Source: Nitrospira sp. (GTDB lineage: Bacteria > Nitrospirota > Nitrospiria > Nitrospirales > Nitrospiraceae). Taken from it: a DNA stretch of 64,000 nt. Positions within the stretch are counted from its first letter, which is position 1; each line of letters opens with the position of its first letter. Location: assembly GCA_016715825.1 (NCBI GenBank), contig JADJXO010000003.1:1-64000 (forward strand), in the 5' to 3' direction. The notes below the pieces were generated by a model. That model did no database searches and was not told the origin of the DNA. It was given only the letters and a program-made list of their open reading frames with translations. This document shows, piece after piece, positions 25,501 through 34,389 of this stretch. Made by a program: the position numbers and the translations under genes.

Positions 25501-27066
25501 TCAATTGTCCGCGGTCTCGCCGACAAGTTTGAAGGCATAGGGAATCTGTTCCACCAGATCTCCCGCGATCATCCCAGCTTGTCCCTTGTCGGCAGCAGCC
25601 AAATCACCAGCCAATCCATGAAGGTAGGTCGCGGCGCAAGCGGCCTCCCATGATGGAAAACCTTGTGCAAGAAGTCCTACCATCATACCCGTCAACACAT
25701 CACCGGTTCCCGCTGTCGCCATTCCAGGATTTCCGGTCGGACAGATGGCAACCGCACCGTCCGGTCGTGCCACCATCGTTCTGGATCCCTTTAACACAAC
25801 GAACAAACCGCGCTCCCGAGCAAAGCGTGTGGCAATACCGAGCCGGTCATTATTGACGGTTTGAGACGTGGCCTCCGGCTCGAGTCGTGCCATCTCACCG
25901 GGATGGGGAGTGATGATCGGAGGAGTTTTGCAGGATGCGAGCAAACCGATACGTCCAGACAAGGCGTTCAGCGCATCAGCGTCAAACACCGTTGGTCGGT
26001 CAACATGCTTCGTCAGGGCTTGAATGAGCTCGACTGTCTCGGGAGCCGTTGAAAGCCCTGGCCCAATCGCTATAGCCGTTCTGGCCGACATGAACGAGAT
26101 CAACCGGTCCAAGCCCGTCCTTGCCAACGTCCTGGCCTTGGTTTCCGGCATGGGGAGGGTCATGGCCTCAAGCAGCTTGGCTTCTAGTACATCATTGACG
26201 CTGGAGGGAGTTGCGACCGTTACCAACCCTGTTCCCACTCGAAGTGCGGCTCGCGCGGTAAGCGCAGCGGCGCCAGTCTTCCCTACTGAACCAGCGATGA
26301 TACCGGCATGCCCGAACGTTCCTTTATGGCTCGATGGACGTCGACTGGGTAGGAATGCCTGCACCGCTGTTCGGTTTATCAAGGCGATACGACTGGCCAC
26401 AGCGTCAACGTAAGCGGGCGGAATACCGATATCAATAACCGTGATCTCCCCCGCGTGATCCATTCCCTGGCCTTGATAGAGCCCCAATTTAGGGAGGCCG
26501 AATGTGACCGTGAGGGAGGCGCGCACCGTTCGACCAAGGATGGCTCCGGTGTCGGCATGGAGCCCCGATGGAAGATCGACGGCTACCACGGGATGAGGGG
26601 CGTCGTTGATACTGTCAATGACTTCGGCATAACGCCCAGTGACTGGGGAGGAAAGCCCCGTTCCGAGGAGCGCATCAATCAGGAGGTCACTGTCGTTCAC
26701 AAGCGTTTGCGCCTGAGCCTTTGACGTGTAGGGATACACGGAACCAGTGCCTGCTCCGCGAACAAATTGTTTATACATCGTGGCGGCATCACGGCTGAGT
26801 TCCCGGGGGGATGCAAGCGTGAGGACACGCACCTTCGCCTGACGTCGGCGAAGAAGACGAGCTGCAACGAACCCATCACCACCGTTATTTCCCTTGCCGC
26901 AGACGATGGTCACCGTCTTGCCGCGTACAGATCCCCACCGTTTCTCAAGGGACGAGACAATCCCCATTCCGGCTCGTTCCATCAACGTCGTGGCCGGCAC
27001 GCGAGCCTCGGTGATCGTTCTCCGATCAAGCTCCTGCATCTGTGCAGCGGTGACGATTTTGGTCAT
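25501..27066 (-). CDS. nnr: Bifunctional NAD(P)H-hydrate epimerase / ADP-dependent NAD(P)H-hydrate dehydratase
   Basis: A 521-residue nicotinamide-nucleotide repair enzyme. The N-terminal YjeF_N epimerase (about 5-215) has GKGNNGGDGFVAARLL near residue 58 and DALLGTGLSSPV. The C-terminal ribokinase-like dehydratase (about 230-515) has SHKGTFGHAGIIAGSVGKTGAA, ITPHPGEMARL and the catalytic-type NPGMATAGTGDVLTGMMVGLLAQG. The fused form is the standard bacterial one. It lies between pdxJ and tsaE in the same direction; nnr-tsaE adjacency is common. Confidence 0.96.
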   Translation of the reverse strand: MTKIVTAAQMQELDRRTITEARVPATTLMERAGMGIVSSLEKRWGSVRGKTVTIVCGKGNNGGDGFVAARLLRRRQAKVRVLTLASPRELSRDAATMYKQFVRGAGTGSVYPYTSKAQAQTLVNDSDLLIDALLGTGLSSPVTGRYAEVIDSINDAPHPVVAVDLPSGLHADTGAILGRTVRASLTVTFGLPKLGLYQGQGMDHAGEITVIDIGIPPAYVDAVASRIALINRTAVQAFLPSRRPSSHKGTFGHAGIIAGSVGKTGAAALTARAALRVGTGLVTVATPSSVNDVLEAKLLEAMTLPMPETKARTLARTGLDRLISFMSARTAIAIGPGLSTAPETVELIQALTKHVDRPTVFDADALNALSGRIGLLASCKTPPIITPHPGEMARLEPEATSQTVNNDRLGIATRFARERGLFVVLKGSRTMVARPDGAVAICPTGNPGMATAGTGDVLTGMMVGLLAQGFPSWEAACAATYLHGLAGDLAAADKGQAGMIAGDLVEQIPYAFKLVGETADN

Positions 27067-27111
27067 GACGAACCGAGGATGAGAAACCGACGGACTCGTC
27101 GGCTCACAGAG

Positions 27112-27825
27112 TTAGCTCAAGAGGGCCTTCATTTCTTTAACAGCCTGAACGAGACCCACAAGGACGGCCCGTGCGATGATACTATGGCCGATGTTGTACT
27201 CGACGATTTCTGCAATATGCGTCAAGCGCTTGACGTTACGGTAGTCCAGTCCGTGACCAGCATTGACTCCAATCCCTAACTTGTACGCCAGTCTTGCGGC
27301 TTGCGTGATGGATTCAAACTCCGTATCAGCTTCTTTCGATCGTGTGGCATTTGCATATCGCCCGGTGTGCAACTCCACAAAATCTGCGGAGATTTTGTGA
27401 GCCGCTTTCACTTGACCGAGATCCGGTTCGATAAAGACGCTGACCGGAATCCCGCCGCCATGCAACGCGGAAATGATGTGTTGAATTCGATCCCGCTGTC
27501 CGGCGACATCGAGTCCCCCTTCGGTGGTCAGCTCCTGTCGCTTTTCTGGTACCAATGTGACCAGGTCCGGTCTGACATTCAGTGCGATTTTCACCATCTC
27601 GTCGTCCGCCGCCATTTCTAGATCAAGCTTGGTACGGGTCACTTCGCGTAGAAGACGAAGATCGCGATCTTGAATATGCCGACGATCCTCCCGCAAGTGC
27701 ACGACCAGCCCGTCGGCTCCCGCGAGCTCCACGAGCACCGCTGCGGCCAACGGATCCGGATCGGTCCCTCCACGAGCCTGTCTCAAAGTCGCAACATGGT
27801 CAACGTTCACACCAAGCCGAGGCAT
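27112..27825 (-). CDS. pdxJ: Pyridoxine 5'-phosphate synthase
   Basis: PdxJ condenses deoxyxylulose 5-phosphate with 3-amino-2-oxopropyl phosphate to form pyridoxine 5'-phosphate, the last ring-forming step of vitamin B6 synthesis. The 237 residues begin MPRLGVNVDHVATLRQARGG and contain HLREDRRHIQDRD, NVRPDLVTLVPEKRQELTTEGGLDV, SVFIEPD, VELHTGRYA, VNAGHGLDYRNV and NIGHSIIARAV, all family signatures. The ATG at 27825 follows AAGGAGGGG; a GTG one codon upstream is too close to that site. It heads the minus-strand pdxJ-nnr-tsaE-lapA-mutS group. Confidence 0.97.
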   Translation of the reverse strand: MPRLGVNVDHVATLRQARGGTDPDPLAAAVLVELAGADGLVVHLREDRRHIQDRDLRLLREVTRTKLDLEMAADDEMVKIALNVRPDLVTLVPEKRQELTTEGGLDVAGQRDRIQHIISALHGGGIPVSVFIEPDLGQVKAAHKISADFVELHTGRYANATRSKEADTEFESITQAARLAYKLGIGVNAGHGLDYRNVKRLTHIAEIVEYNIGHSIIARAVLVGLVQAVKEMKALLS

Positions 27826-28026
27826 CACCCCTCCTTGTTCTATAAACGCAATTCCTATCGGACAATGTGAAGGTGGAACTTTTGGGGGATCAAGCTAAAA
27901 TCACCCGTTTGTATTACTAGCAGAAAGGAATCAGAGGGGGCAAGGATAGGATTGCCGAGTCGTTCAGCAGTCGCTCTGATAGAACCTGACCAGATACTTG
28001 TCAGACGCATAGAAAAATGACGCAAA

Positions 28027-28055
28027 TTGACTCGACCACAGCCGTGAATTAGAAT
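28027..28055 (+). promoter_or_regulatory. Sigma-70 promoter of the alaC-hom-thrC-apgM-like-lysC operon
   Basis: TTGACT (28027-28032) and TAGAAT (28050-28055) are exactly 17 bp apart. It lies in the 308-bp divergent gap between pdxJ and alaC, which otherwise shows only a weak inverted repeat, CTGAC (27986-27990) with GTCAG (28000-28004), just upstream. The start of transcription would be near 28062. Confidence 0.65.
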
Positions 28056-28133
28056 AGGCGCCTCTCGTCCCCTCGCTCATTCAGGGCGATGAGTCCTGCT
28101 GCTACATTTTCTGGAAACGGTCAAGGGAAGTTC

Positions 28134-29330
28134 ATGGGGTTGGGTGAAGGTTTCTATCGGATCAAACGACTGCCTCCGTATGTCTTCGCCCAGGTTCAAT
28201 CCCTGAAGCTTGAAGCACGGCAACGCGGTGAGGACATTATCGATTTCGGGATGGGTAATCCCGATCAACCGACTCCGTCCCATATCGTGGAGAAGATGAT
28301 CGAGGCGGCCCGAAAGAGCAAGAATCATCGGTATTCGGCGTCACGTGGGATTACGAAGCTGCGCCATGCAATTTGTAGTTGGTATAAGCGAAATTATGAT
28401 GTCGAGTTGGATCCAGAGACGGAAGCTATCGTTACCATTGGATCCAAAGAAGGGCTTGCCCACCTGGCATTGGCCACGATTGGTCCGGGTGATGTCGTTC
28501 TGACCCCGACGCCCACATATCCGATCCATATGTACAGTTTCATCATCGCCGGTGGAGAAGTTCGTGGCATCGAACTCCGCCAGGACAGCGACTTTTTCGA
28601 AGACTTGACCCGTGTCTATCGACAGACTCTTCCGAGGCCAAAAATTCTCGTCATCAATTTCCCACACAATCCCACCACCGCCGTGGTGGATTTTGAATTT
28701 TTCAAGAAGATCGTGGCCTTTGCTAAAGAGCATAACGTCATCGTCATCCACGACCTGGCCTATGCCGATCTGGTGTTTGACGGGTACAAGGCTCCCAGTT
28801 TTCTTCAGGTCCCTGGCGCCAAAGACTGTGGCGTGGAGTTCTATACACTTTCCAAAGCCTACAATATGCCGGGCTGGCGAGTCGGGTTCTGTGTGGGCAA
28901 TCGAGAGGTGGTCGGGGCCTTGGCAAAGATCAAAAGCTATCTTGATTATGGGATTTTTCAGCCGCTGCAGATCGCGAGTGTGATCGCGCTGAACGGTCCT
29001 CAGGACTGCGTCAAGGAGACGGTGCAGCGGTATCAGAAGCGCCGCGATGTGCTGGTGGGTGGACTCAATCGAATTGGATGGCACGTCACCAAACCACAGG
29101 CCACGATGTTTGTGTGGGCACCCATCCCCGTACCCTACCGACATATGGGATCATTGGAGTTTTCAAAATTGTTGCTCAAGGAGGCGAAGGTAGCCGTATC
29201 ACCAGGCATCGGATTCGGCGAGGGTGGCGACGATTATGTACGATTTGGTCTCGTGGAAAATGAGCATCGAACCAGACAAGCCGTCCGAGGAATCCGTAAG
29301 GCCCTCAACCTCGATGGGAGTGACGAGTGA
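28134..29330 (+). CDS. alaC: AlaC-type class I aminotransferase, glutamate-pyruvate
   Basis: A 398-residue fold-type I PLP aminotransferase close to E. coli AlaC: the run RIKRLPPYVFAQV, GEDIIDFGMGNPDQPTP, EAIVTIGSKEGLAHLALAT and NFPHNPTTAVV matches it step by step. The PLP lysine is K241 in LSKAYNMPGWRVGF. The likely reaction is alanine formation from pyruvate and glutamate. Related enzymes act on methionine or LL-diaminopimelate, so the substrate is inferred. I prefer the ATG at 28134, behind AAGGGAAG; an ATG at 28089 adds 15 residues. It overlaps hom by 4 bp (GTGA). Confidence 0.88.
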   Translation: MGLGEGFYRIKRLPPYVFAQVQSLKLEARQRGEDIIDFGMGNPDQPTPSHIVEKMIEAARKSKNHRYSASRGITKLRHAICSWYKRNYDVELDPETEAIVTIGSKEGLAHLALATIGPGDVVLTPTPTYPIHMYSFIIAGGEVRGIELRQDSDFFEDLTRVYRQTLPRPKILVINFPHNPTTAVVDFEFFKKIVAFAKEHNVIVIHDLAYADLVFDGYKAPSFLQVPGAKDCGVEFYTLSKAYNMPGWRVGFCVGNREVVGALAKIKSYLDYGIFQPLQIASVIALNGPQDCVKETVQRYQKRRDVLVGGLNRIGWHVTKPQATMFVWAPIPVPYRHMGSLEFSKLLLKEAKVAVSPGIGFGEGGDDYVRFGLVENEHRTRQAVRGIRKALNLDGSDE

Positions 29331-30640
29331 AGTCGCGCATAGGAGTCGGGATCGTCGGATTTGGCACAGTCGGGACCGGAGTCGCGAAGATTCTCGTGAA
29401 CAGTGCGGCCCTCATCACCCGCCGCGTGGGTGTGCCGATCGAACTGGTTCGTGTGGCGGACCTCGACATTGCCAGAGATCGCGGTGTCACGCTGAAACCT
29501 GGGGTGCTTACCACCGACGCCAAACAGGTGTTGACCGATCCGAACGTCGATATCGTGATCGAACTCATCGGTGGATACGATACGGCGAAGCGGGTCATGT
29601 TGGATGCGATTGCCGCAGGAAAACATGTCGTCACTGCCAACAAGGCGTTGCTCGCCCAACATGGAGAGGACATTTTTCAAGCCGCCACGAGCAAGGGTGT
29701 GGAGTTGGGGTTTGAGGCCAGTGTAGGCGGAGGTATTCCTGTCATTCGAGCATTGACGGAGGGGTTGGCCGGCAATAGGATTGAGTCCATCTACGGGATC
29801 ATCAACGGGACGTCGAACTACATTTTGTCCCGCATGACCCATGAAGGACACAGTTTCCAAACGGTACTAGAGGACGCACAGCGAGCCGGCTATGCTGAGG
29901 CTGACCCAACCTTTGACGTCGCGGGGATCGATTCGGCCCACAAGCTTGCCATTCTGGCTTGTCTTGCCTACGGCATGCCGGTTGACTTCAAGGAGGTCTA
30001 TACCGAAGGCATTACCAGCATCACGCCGGTCGACATCGCCTATGCGAAACAGTTCGGGTATACCATCAAGCTGCTCGGTATCGCGAAGCTCATGGATGGG
30101 GAAATTGAGGCGCGGGTTCATCCGACCATGCTTCCATCCACCTCACCGATCGCTCAAGTCGAGGATGTGTACAATGCCATTCAGCTTGTGGGTGACGCGG
30201 TTGGGGATGTCGTCCTCTATGGGCGAGGAGCCGGATCCATGCCGACCGGAAGCGCAGTAGTGAGTGATATCATCGCGATCGCGCGAAACGTGATCAAGGG
30301 CGCCATTGGTCGGGTACCAGTGGCCTCGTTCCAGCAGGATCAACGAAAACCACTACGGGTGCGGTCGATGGAGGAAATCAGCTCGCTCTACTATCTGCGG
30401 TTCACGGTTGTGGATCGCCCTAGTGTGTTGGCGCAGATCGCCGGGGAGTTGGGACGCTGTGGGATCAGCATTTCGTCCATGGTGCAACAAGGACGTTGTG
30501 AAGGACAAACGGTCCCGGTCGTCATCAAGACACACAGCGCGAAAGAACGTGATGTGCAAACCGCCCTTCGTGAAATCAACCGAAAGCCGTTCGTCTCCGA
30601 GCCGACAATGCTCATTCGGGTCGAAGGCAAGGATGAGTGA
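29327..30640 (+). CDS. hom: Homoserine dehydrogenase with ACT domain
   Basis: Hom reduces aspartate semialdehyde to homoserine, the branch step to threonine and methionine. The 437 residues have an N-terminal Rossmann motif (GIVGFGTVGTGVA), ELIGGYDTAKRVMLDAIAAGKHVVTANKALLA, the catalytic region IYGIINGTSNYILSRM and GYAEADPTFDVAGIDSAHKLAIL. A C-terminal ACT domain (about 355-430) probably senses threonine. The GTG start overlaps the alaC stop. thrC starts 3 bp after its stop. Confidence 0.97.
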   Translation: MKSRIGVGIVGFGTVGTGVAKILVNSAALITRRVGVPIELVRVADLDIARDRGVTLKPGVLTTDAKQVLTDPNVDIVIELIGGYDTAKRVMLDAIAAGKHVVTANKALLAQHGEDIFQAATSKGVELGFEASVGGGIPVIRALTEGLAGNRIESIYGIINGTSNYILSRMTHEGHSFQTVLEDAQRAGYAEADPTFDVAGIDSAHKLAILACLAYGMPVDFKEVYTEGITSITPVDIAYAKQFGYTIKLLGIAKLMDGEIEARVHPTMLPSTSPIAQVEDVYNAIQLVGDAVGDVVLYGRGAGSMPTGSAVVSDIIAIARNVIKGAIGRVPVASFQQDQRKPLRVRSMEEISSLYYLRFTVVDRPSVLAQIAGELGRCGISISSMVQQGRCEGQTVPVVIKTHSAKERDVQTALREINRKPFVSEPTMLIRVEGKDE

Positions 30641-30643
30641 TCG

Positions 30644-31702
30644 ATGAATCGCTGGCGTGGAATCATAGAGGAATACCGAAAATTCCTCCCTGTGACCGAG
30701 AAGACCCCGGTCATTAGCTTGGGAGAAGGCAACACGCCGCTGATTCGTGCCACCAGATTGGCCCAGGCGATCGCCCCGGGAATTGAGCTCTATCTCAAAT
30801 TTGAAGGAGTCAATCCCACTGGGTCATTCAAAGATCGCGGCATGACGCTGGCCATCTCAAAGGCGGTAGAAGCCGGCGCACGGGCCGTGATGTGCGCCTC
30901 GACAGGCAATACTTCAGCCTCAGCCGCCGCCTATGGAGCGCGTGCCGGATTGTCCGTCTATGTCTTGATTCCAGCCGGAAAGATCGCGATGGGCAAACTC
31001 TCCCAGGCGATGATGCATCAGGCGACGGTCATTCAAATCGAGGGTAATTTTGATCAAGCCCTGGCGCTCGTGAAAGACTTTTCTACGTCGCTCCACATTG
31101 AACTCGTCAACTCAGTGAACCCGTTCAGGATCGAGGGACAGAAAACCGCGGCCTTTGAGATCTGCGACCAACTCGGCGAAGCTCCGGCCCTTCATGTCTT
31201 GCCGGTCGGGAATGCCGGCAACATTACCGCCTATTGGAAAGGGTACAAAGAATACCGTGCGGCGAACCAGGTCAGGCAAGTCCCACGCATGATGGGGTTT
31301 CAAGCTTCAGGGGCAGCCCCAATCGTGTTGGGGAAAGTCGTCGAACACCCCCAAACCGTTGCTACCGCGATTCGAATCGGCAATCCTGCCAGTTGGTCCT
31401 CGGCCCTTGCAGCGGTTGACGAGTCCACCGGCCTGATCGATCTGGTGACGGATGAGGAAATTCTTCAGGCGTATACTACCGTAGCAGCTACGGAAGGAGT
31501 CTTTTGCGAACCGGCGTCGGCCGCATCCGTTGCCGGGGTGGCAAAACTGCATAGAAACCAAGCCCTGAAAGAAGGGGAAACCGTCGTCTGCACCTTGACA
31601 GGACATGGATTGAAGGATGCTGATACGGCGATCGGCGTGTCGAAACCACCACAAACTGTCAAGGCGACCCGCGAGGATGTTGCCAGGTTTTTGAAAGTCT
31701 GA
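30644..31702 (+). CDS. thrC: Threonine synthase
   Basis: ThrC converts O-phosphohomoserine to threonine. The 352-residue PLP enzyme has the fold-type II signatures SLGEGNTPLI, KFEGVNPTGSFKDRGM with PLP lysine K63, CASTGNTSASAAAYGARAG, the phosphate-binding PVGNAGNITAYWKGY, and CEPASAASVAG. It is of the short bacterial form. Its substrate requires a homoserine kinase, and no GHMP-type thrB is present in the window; the next gene is the apgM-like candidate. It starts 3 bp after hom and ends 21 bp before the next gene. Confidence 0.97.
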   Translation: MNRWRGIIEEYRKFLPVTEKTPVISLGEGNTPLIRATRLAQAIAPGIELYLKFEGVNPTGSFKDRGMTLAISKAVEAGARAVMCASTGNTSASAAAYGARAGLSVYVLIPAGKIAMGKLSQAMMHQATVIQIEGNFDQALALVKDFSTSLHIELVNSVNPFRIEGQKTAAFEICDQLGEAPALHVLPVGNAGNITAYWKGYKEYRAANQVRQVPRMMGFQASGAAPIVLGKVVEHPQTVATAIRIGNPASWSSALAAVDESTGLIDLVTDEEILQAYTTVAATEGVFCEPASAASVAGVAKLHRNQALKEGETVVCTLTGHGLKDADTAIGVSKPPQTVKATREDVARFLKV

Positions 31703-31723
31703 TCTGAGAGGCGAGTAAACCCC

Positions 31724-32932
31724 ATGAAATATGTGATCGTGCATGCCGGCGGAATCGCCAATCACCCGCAAGAAGAACTAGGAGGTCGGACCCCACTCCA
31801 AGAGGCTGCCACGCCTTCTCTCGATCGTCTGGCACGGTGCGGAGAACTTGGGCAACTGCTGATTCCTGCTGAAGGTGTTCACCCGGGTGGAGGCCTAATC
31901 GGCACCGCGATCCTTGGCTATGACCCGAAGAAGTTTTACCCCGGCCCTGGTCCCCTTGAGGCTGCCAGCTTGGGAGTGTCTGCGACGGAACAGGACGTGG
32001 TCTATCGCTGCACGATGGTCACCTTGGCACCAGAGGGAAGGAAGAGCGGCGAAATCAAAAAATTAGGCCCCCACGTCATTATGGAAGATGCCACGGCCGG
32101 GTTGATCGAGACAGAGGACGCGCGTGACCTACTCGAGTCGATCAATGAACAGCTCGGCTCCGAAACCATCCAGTTCTATCCAGGCGCTGGACACCGTCAT
32201 GTCATGGTGTGGGTGAATGGAAAACCGAGAGCTCTCTGCACTGATCCGCAGTCGATCCTCGGCAAGCCGATTGCCGATGCGCTCCCGGCTGGAGATGGGG
32301 CAGACATTCTTCGGAAGCTCATGGATGCATCCTATCTCATTTTGCGGGATCATCCGATCAATGATGAACGGGTCGCGGCCGGGAAGAAACCAGCCAATTG
32401 CCTCTGGCTCTGGGGTGAAGGACGGGCCGTGATGTGGCCGAGTCTAGCGGAACAATACGACATCGTGGGCTCGGTCGTGGCCACCAACGACGTCCATCGG
32501 GGCCTCGGGATCAATGCTGGCCTCGATGCGGTGGATCCTGAACGGCTGGAAGGTGGAGATCTTCGGACCAAGGCGACTATAGCCTTGGAGGAATTTGCCA
32601 AGAAGGATTTTGTGTATGTCCATGCCAAGTTGACGGACGAAGTCATCCATGGCACCGACATCAAGGCCAAGGTTCTGGGAATAGAAGAGTTCGATCGGAA
32701 CCTGGTCGGTCCCTTGGTTGAAGGGTTGGACAAGCAAGGACCCTATCGCTTCCTGGTGATCTGTGACCATAGCGCAGGCATTCAGGGGCCGGCATTCTAT
32801 GCGTTCGGTGAAGGAGGCGGAAAAGATATCGGGACTCCCGGTCGCCGCTTCACCGAGGCCGATGCGAGTGCCTCCAGCACCTCTGCTCGTGACGCGACTA
32901 AATTCGCGAACAAGTTCTTCTCAAAAACCTGA
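31724..32932 (+). CDS. ApgM-like (archaeal-type phosphoglycerate mutase family) protein with degenerate active site; candidate homoserine kinase analogue
   Basis: The 402-residue protein belongs to the alkaline-phosphatase superfamily branch of cofactor-independent phosphoglycerate mutases, shown by EELGGRTPLQEAATPSLDRLA, ILGYDPKKFYPGPGPLEAASLGV and IEEFDRNLVGPLVEGLD. Genes of this branch placed beside hom and thrC have been proposed as a substitute homoserine kinase. Here, however, the opening motif is HAGGIANHP where relatives have DGMAD. The nucleophile region reads HPGGGLIGTAILGYDP where relatives have a Ser followed by Asp. The late His of the metal site after CDHSAG is also missing. TDEVIH and CDH, the other metal motifs, are kept. 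The activity is therefore uncertain. It lies between thrC and lysC with 21-bp and 5-bp gaps. Confidence 0.8.
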   Translation: MKYVIVHAGGIANHPQEELGGRTPLQEAATPSLDRLARCGELGQLLIPAEGVHPGGGLIGTAILGYDPKKFYPGPGPLEAASLGVSATEQDVVYRCTMVTLAPEGRKSGEIKKLGPHVIMEDATAGLIETEDARDLLESINEQLGSETIQFYPGAGHRHVMVWVNGKPRALCTDPQSILGKPIADALPAGDGADILRKLMDASYLILRDHPINDERVAAGKKPANCLWLWGEGRAVMWPSLAEQYDIVGSVVATNDVHRGLGINAGLDAVDPERLEGGDLRTKATIALEEFAKKDFVYVHAKLTDEVIHGTDIKAKVLGIEEFDRNLVGPLVEGLDKQGPYRFLVICDHSAGIQGPAFYAFGEGGGKDIGTPGRRFTEADASASSTSARDATKFANKFFSKT

Positions 32933-32937
32933 CGATT

Positions 32938-34161
32938 GTGGCGCTGATCGTTCAAAAATACGGTGGCACCTCCGTGGGCACGATCGAGCGCATCCATCGC
33001 GTAGCCGACCGTATAGCCCGAACCCAAGGTGAAGGGCATCAGGTCGTCGTCGTCCTCTCGGCGATGAGCGGCGAAACGGATCGACTGCTCAAACTCGCCC
33101 ATGAGGTAACCGGGACTCCAGATGAACGTGAATTGGATATGTTGCTCTCGACGGGCGAGCGAGTCACCATCGCCCTGCTGGCGATGGAGTTGCGCGGGCG
33201 AGGGCTCAATGCGCGGTCCTTCACAGGCCGTCAGGTCGGCATCATCACCGATAGCGCCCATACCAAAGCTCGTATTGCACGCGTCACGGCTGATCGAATT
33301 AAAGAGGCCTTGAACGAGGGCGTCATCCCCATCGTGGCCGGATTCCAAGGCATCAACGAACGCTCTGATGTCACCACCCTCGGCCGAGGCGGATCCGATC
33401 TTTCCGCCGTTGCGCTGGCAGCAGCCTTGAAGGCGAATCGGTGCGTCATCTTCACCGATGTCGACGGGGTTTATACTGCGGACCCCAACATCGTGCCCGC
33501 AGCCAAGCGGATCGACAAGATTGCCTATGAAGAGATGCTGGAGATGGCCAGTCTTGGCGCAAAAGTGCTTCAAACCCGATCAGTGGAGTTTGCCGCCAAG
33601 TTCAATGTGCCGGTCGAAGTGAATTCCAGCTTCACAGAAGGGAAGGGAACGCTCGTGTCGAAGGAAGATAAGGATATGGAGGCCGTGGCGGTAGCTGGGG
33701 TGACTGGCGACCGTAATCAAGCCAAGATCACGATCATCGGCGTTCCTGACAAGCCGGGTATTGCCGGGCGAATTTTTGGTCCCGTGGCAGAGGCCCACAT
33801 CAATGTCGACATGATCATTCAGAACATCGGTCAAGCGGCCTTGACCGATCTCTCTTTCACCGTCCCCCGCGCCGATTTGAAGAGAGCTGAGCCACTCATT
33901 CAACGAGTGGCAAAGGACATCGAGGCCAAGTCTGTTTCGATCACCGAAGCCATCGCCAAAGTGTCGCTTATCGGCGTCGGCATGCGCTCGCACTCTGGGG
34001 TGGCAGCGAAGATGTTCGAAGTACTGTCTCGGGAGGGCGTCAATATCATGATGATCAGCACCTCGGAGATCAAAATTTCCTGCGTGATCGAGGAGAAGTA
34101 CTTGGAGCTGGCCATGCGCTCGCTCCATACGGCCTTCGATCTCGATCAGAGGCAGACCTAA
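32938..34161 (+). CDS. lysC: Aspartate kinase
   Basis: LysC phosphorylates aspartate, the entry step to lysine, threonine and methionine. The 407 residues show KYGGTSVG near the start, SAMSGETDRLL, LLSTGERVTIALLAMEL, TTLGRGGSDLSAVALAAAL and FTDVDGVYTADPNIVPAAK. Two C-terminal ACT units (about 265-400) include VPDKPGIAGRIFGPVAEAHINVDMI and SHSGVAAKMFEVLSREGVNI, which bind effector amino acids. The GTG start is 5 bp after the apgM-like stop. It closes the alaC operon; a 228-bp gap with no terminator leads to cimA. Confidence 0.97.
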   Translation: MALIVQKYGGTSVGTIERIHRVADRIARTQGEGHQVVVVLSAMSGETDRLLKLAHEVTGTPDERELDMLLSTGERVTIALLAMELRGRGLNARSFTGRQVGIITDSAHTKARIARVTADRIKEALNEGVIPIVAGFQGINERSDVTTLGRGGSDLSAVALAAALKANRCVIFTDVDGVYTADPNIVPAAKRIDKIAYEEMLEMASLGAKVLQTRSVEFAAKFNVPVEVNSSFTEGKGTLVSKEDKDMEAVAVAGVTGDRNQAKITIIGVPDKPGIAGRIFGPVAEAHINVDMIIQNIGQAALTDLSFTVPRADLKRAEPLIQRVAKDIEAKSVSITEAIAKVSLIGVGMRSHSGVAAKMFEVLSREGVNIMMISTSEIKISCVIEEKYLELAMRSLHTAFDLDQRQT

Positions 34162-34389
34162 CACCCAATTGACCTCATTCTCATTAAACCAGCGGCCCTG
34201 AACGATACTCCTCTACGGGAATGAATTTGATGTGAATACCCACACGAACGATGGCCCTCCCATCTCGACAGGCGAGCCCATCTCCTGATACCCTTTCTCA
34301 CCATGACTAGAAAATCCCACCAATCTCGCGTTTCTCGCGCCTCACGTGAGCATCCGCCCGTGCATCCGCGACGGCCGTCGGCGGAACAA

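Noticed and set aside
28341..29144. 267-codon open frame antisense to alaC
   Set aside because: It is the mirror of a well-conserved aminotransferase, has no recognisable domain, and long antisense frames are common in this base composition.
32797..33573. 258-codon open frame antisense to lysC
   Set aside because: Its composition follows the lysC codons and no domain is visible.
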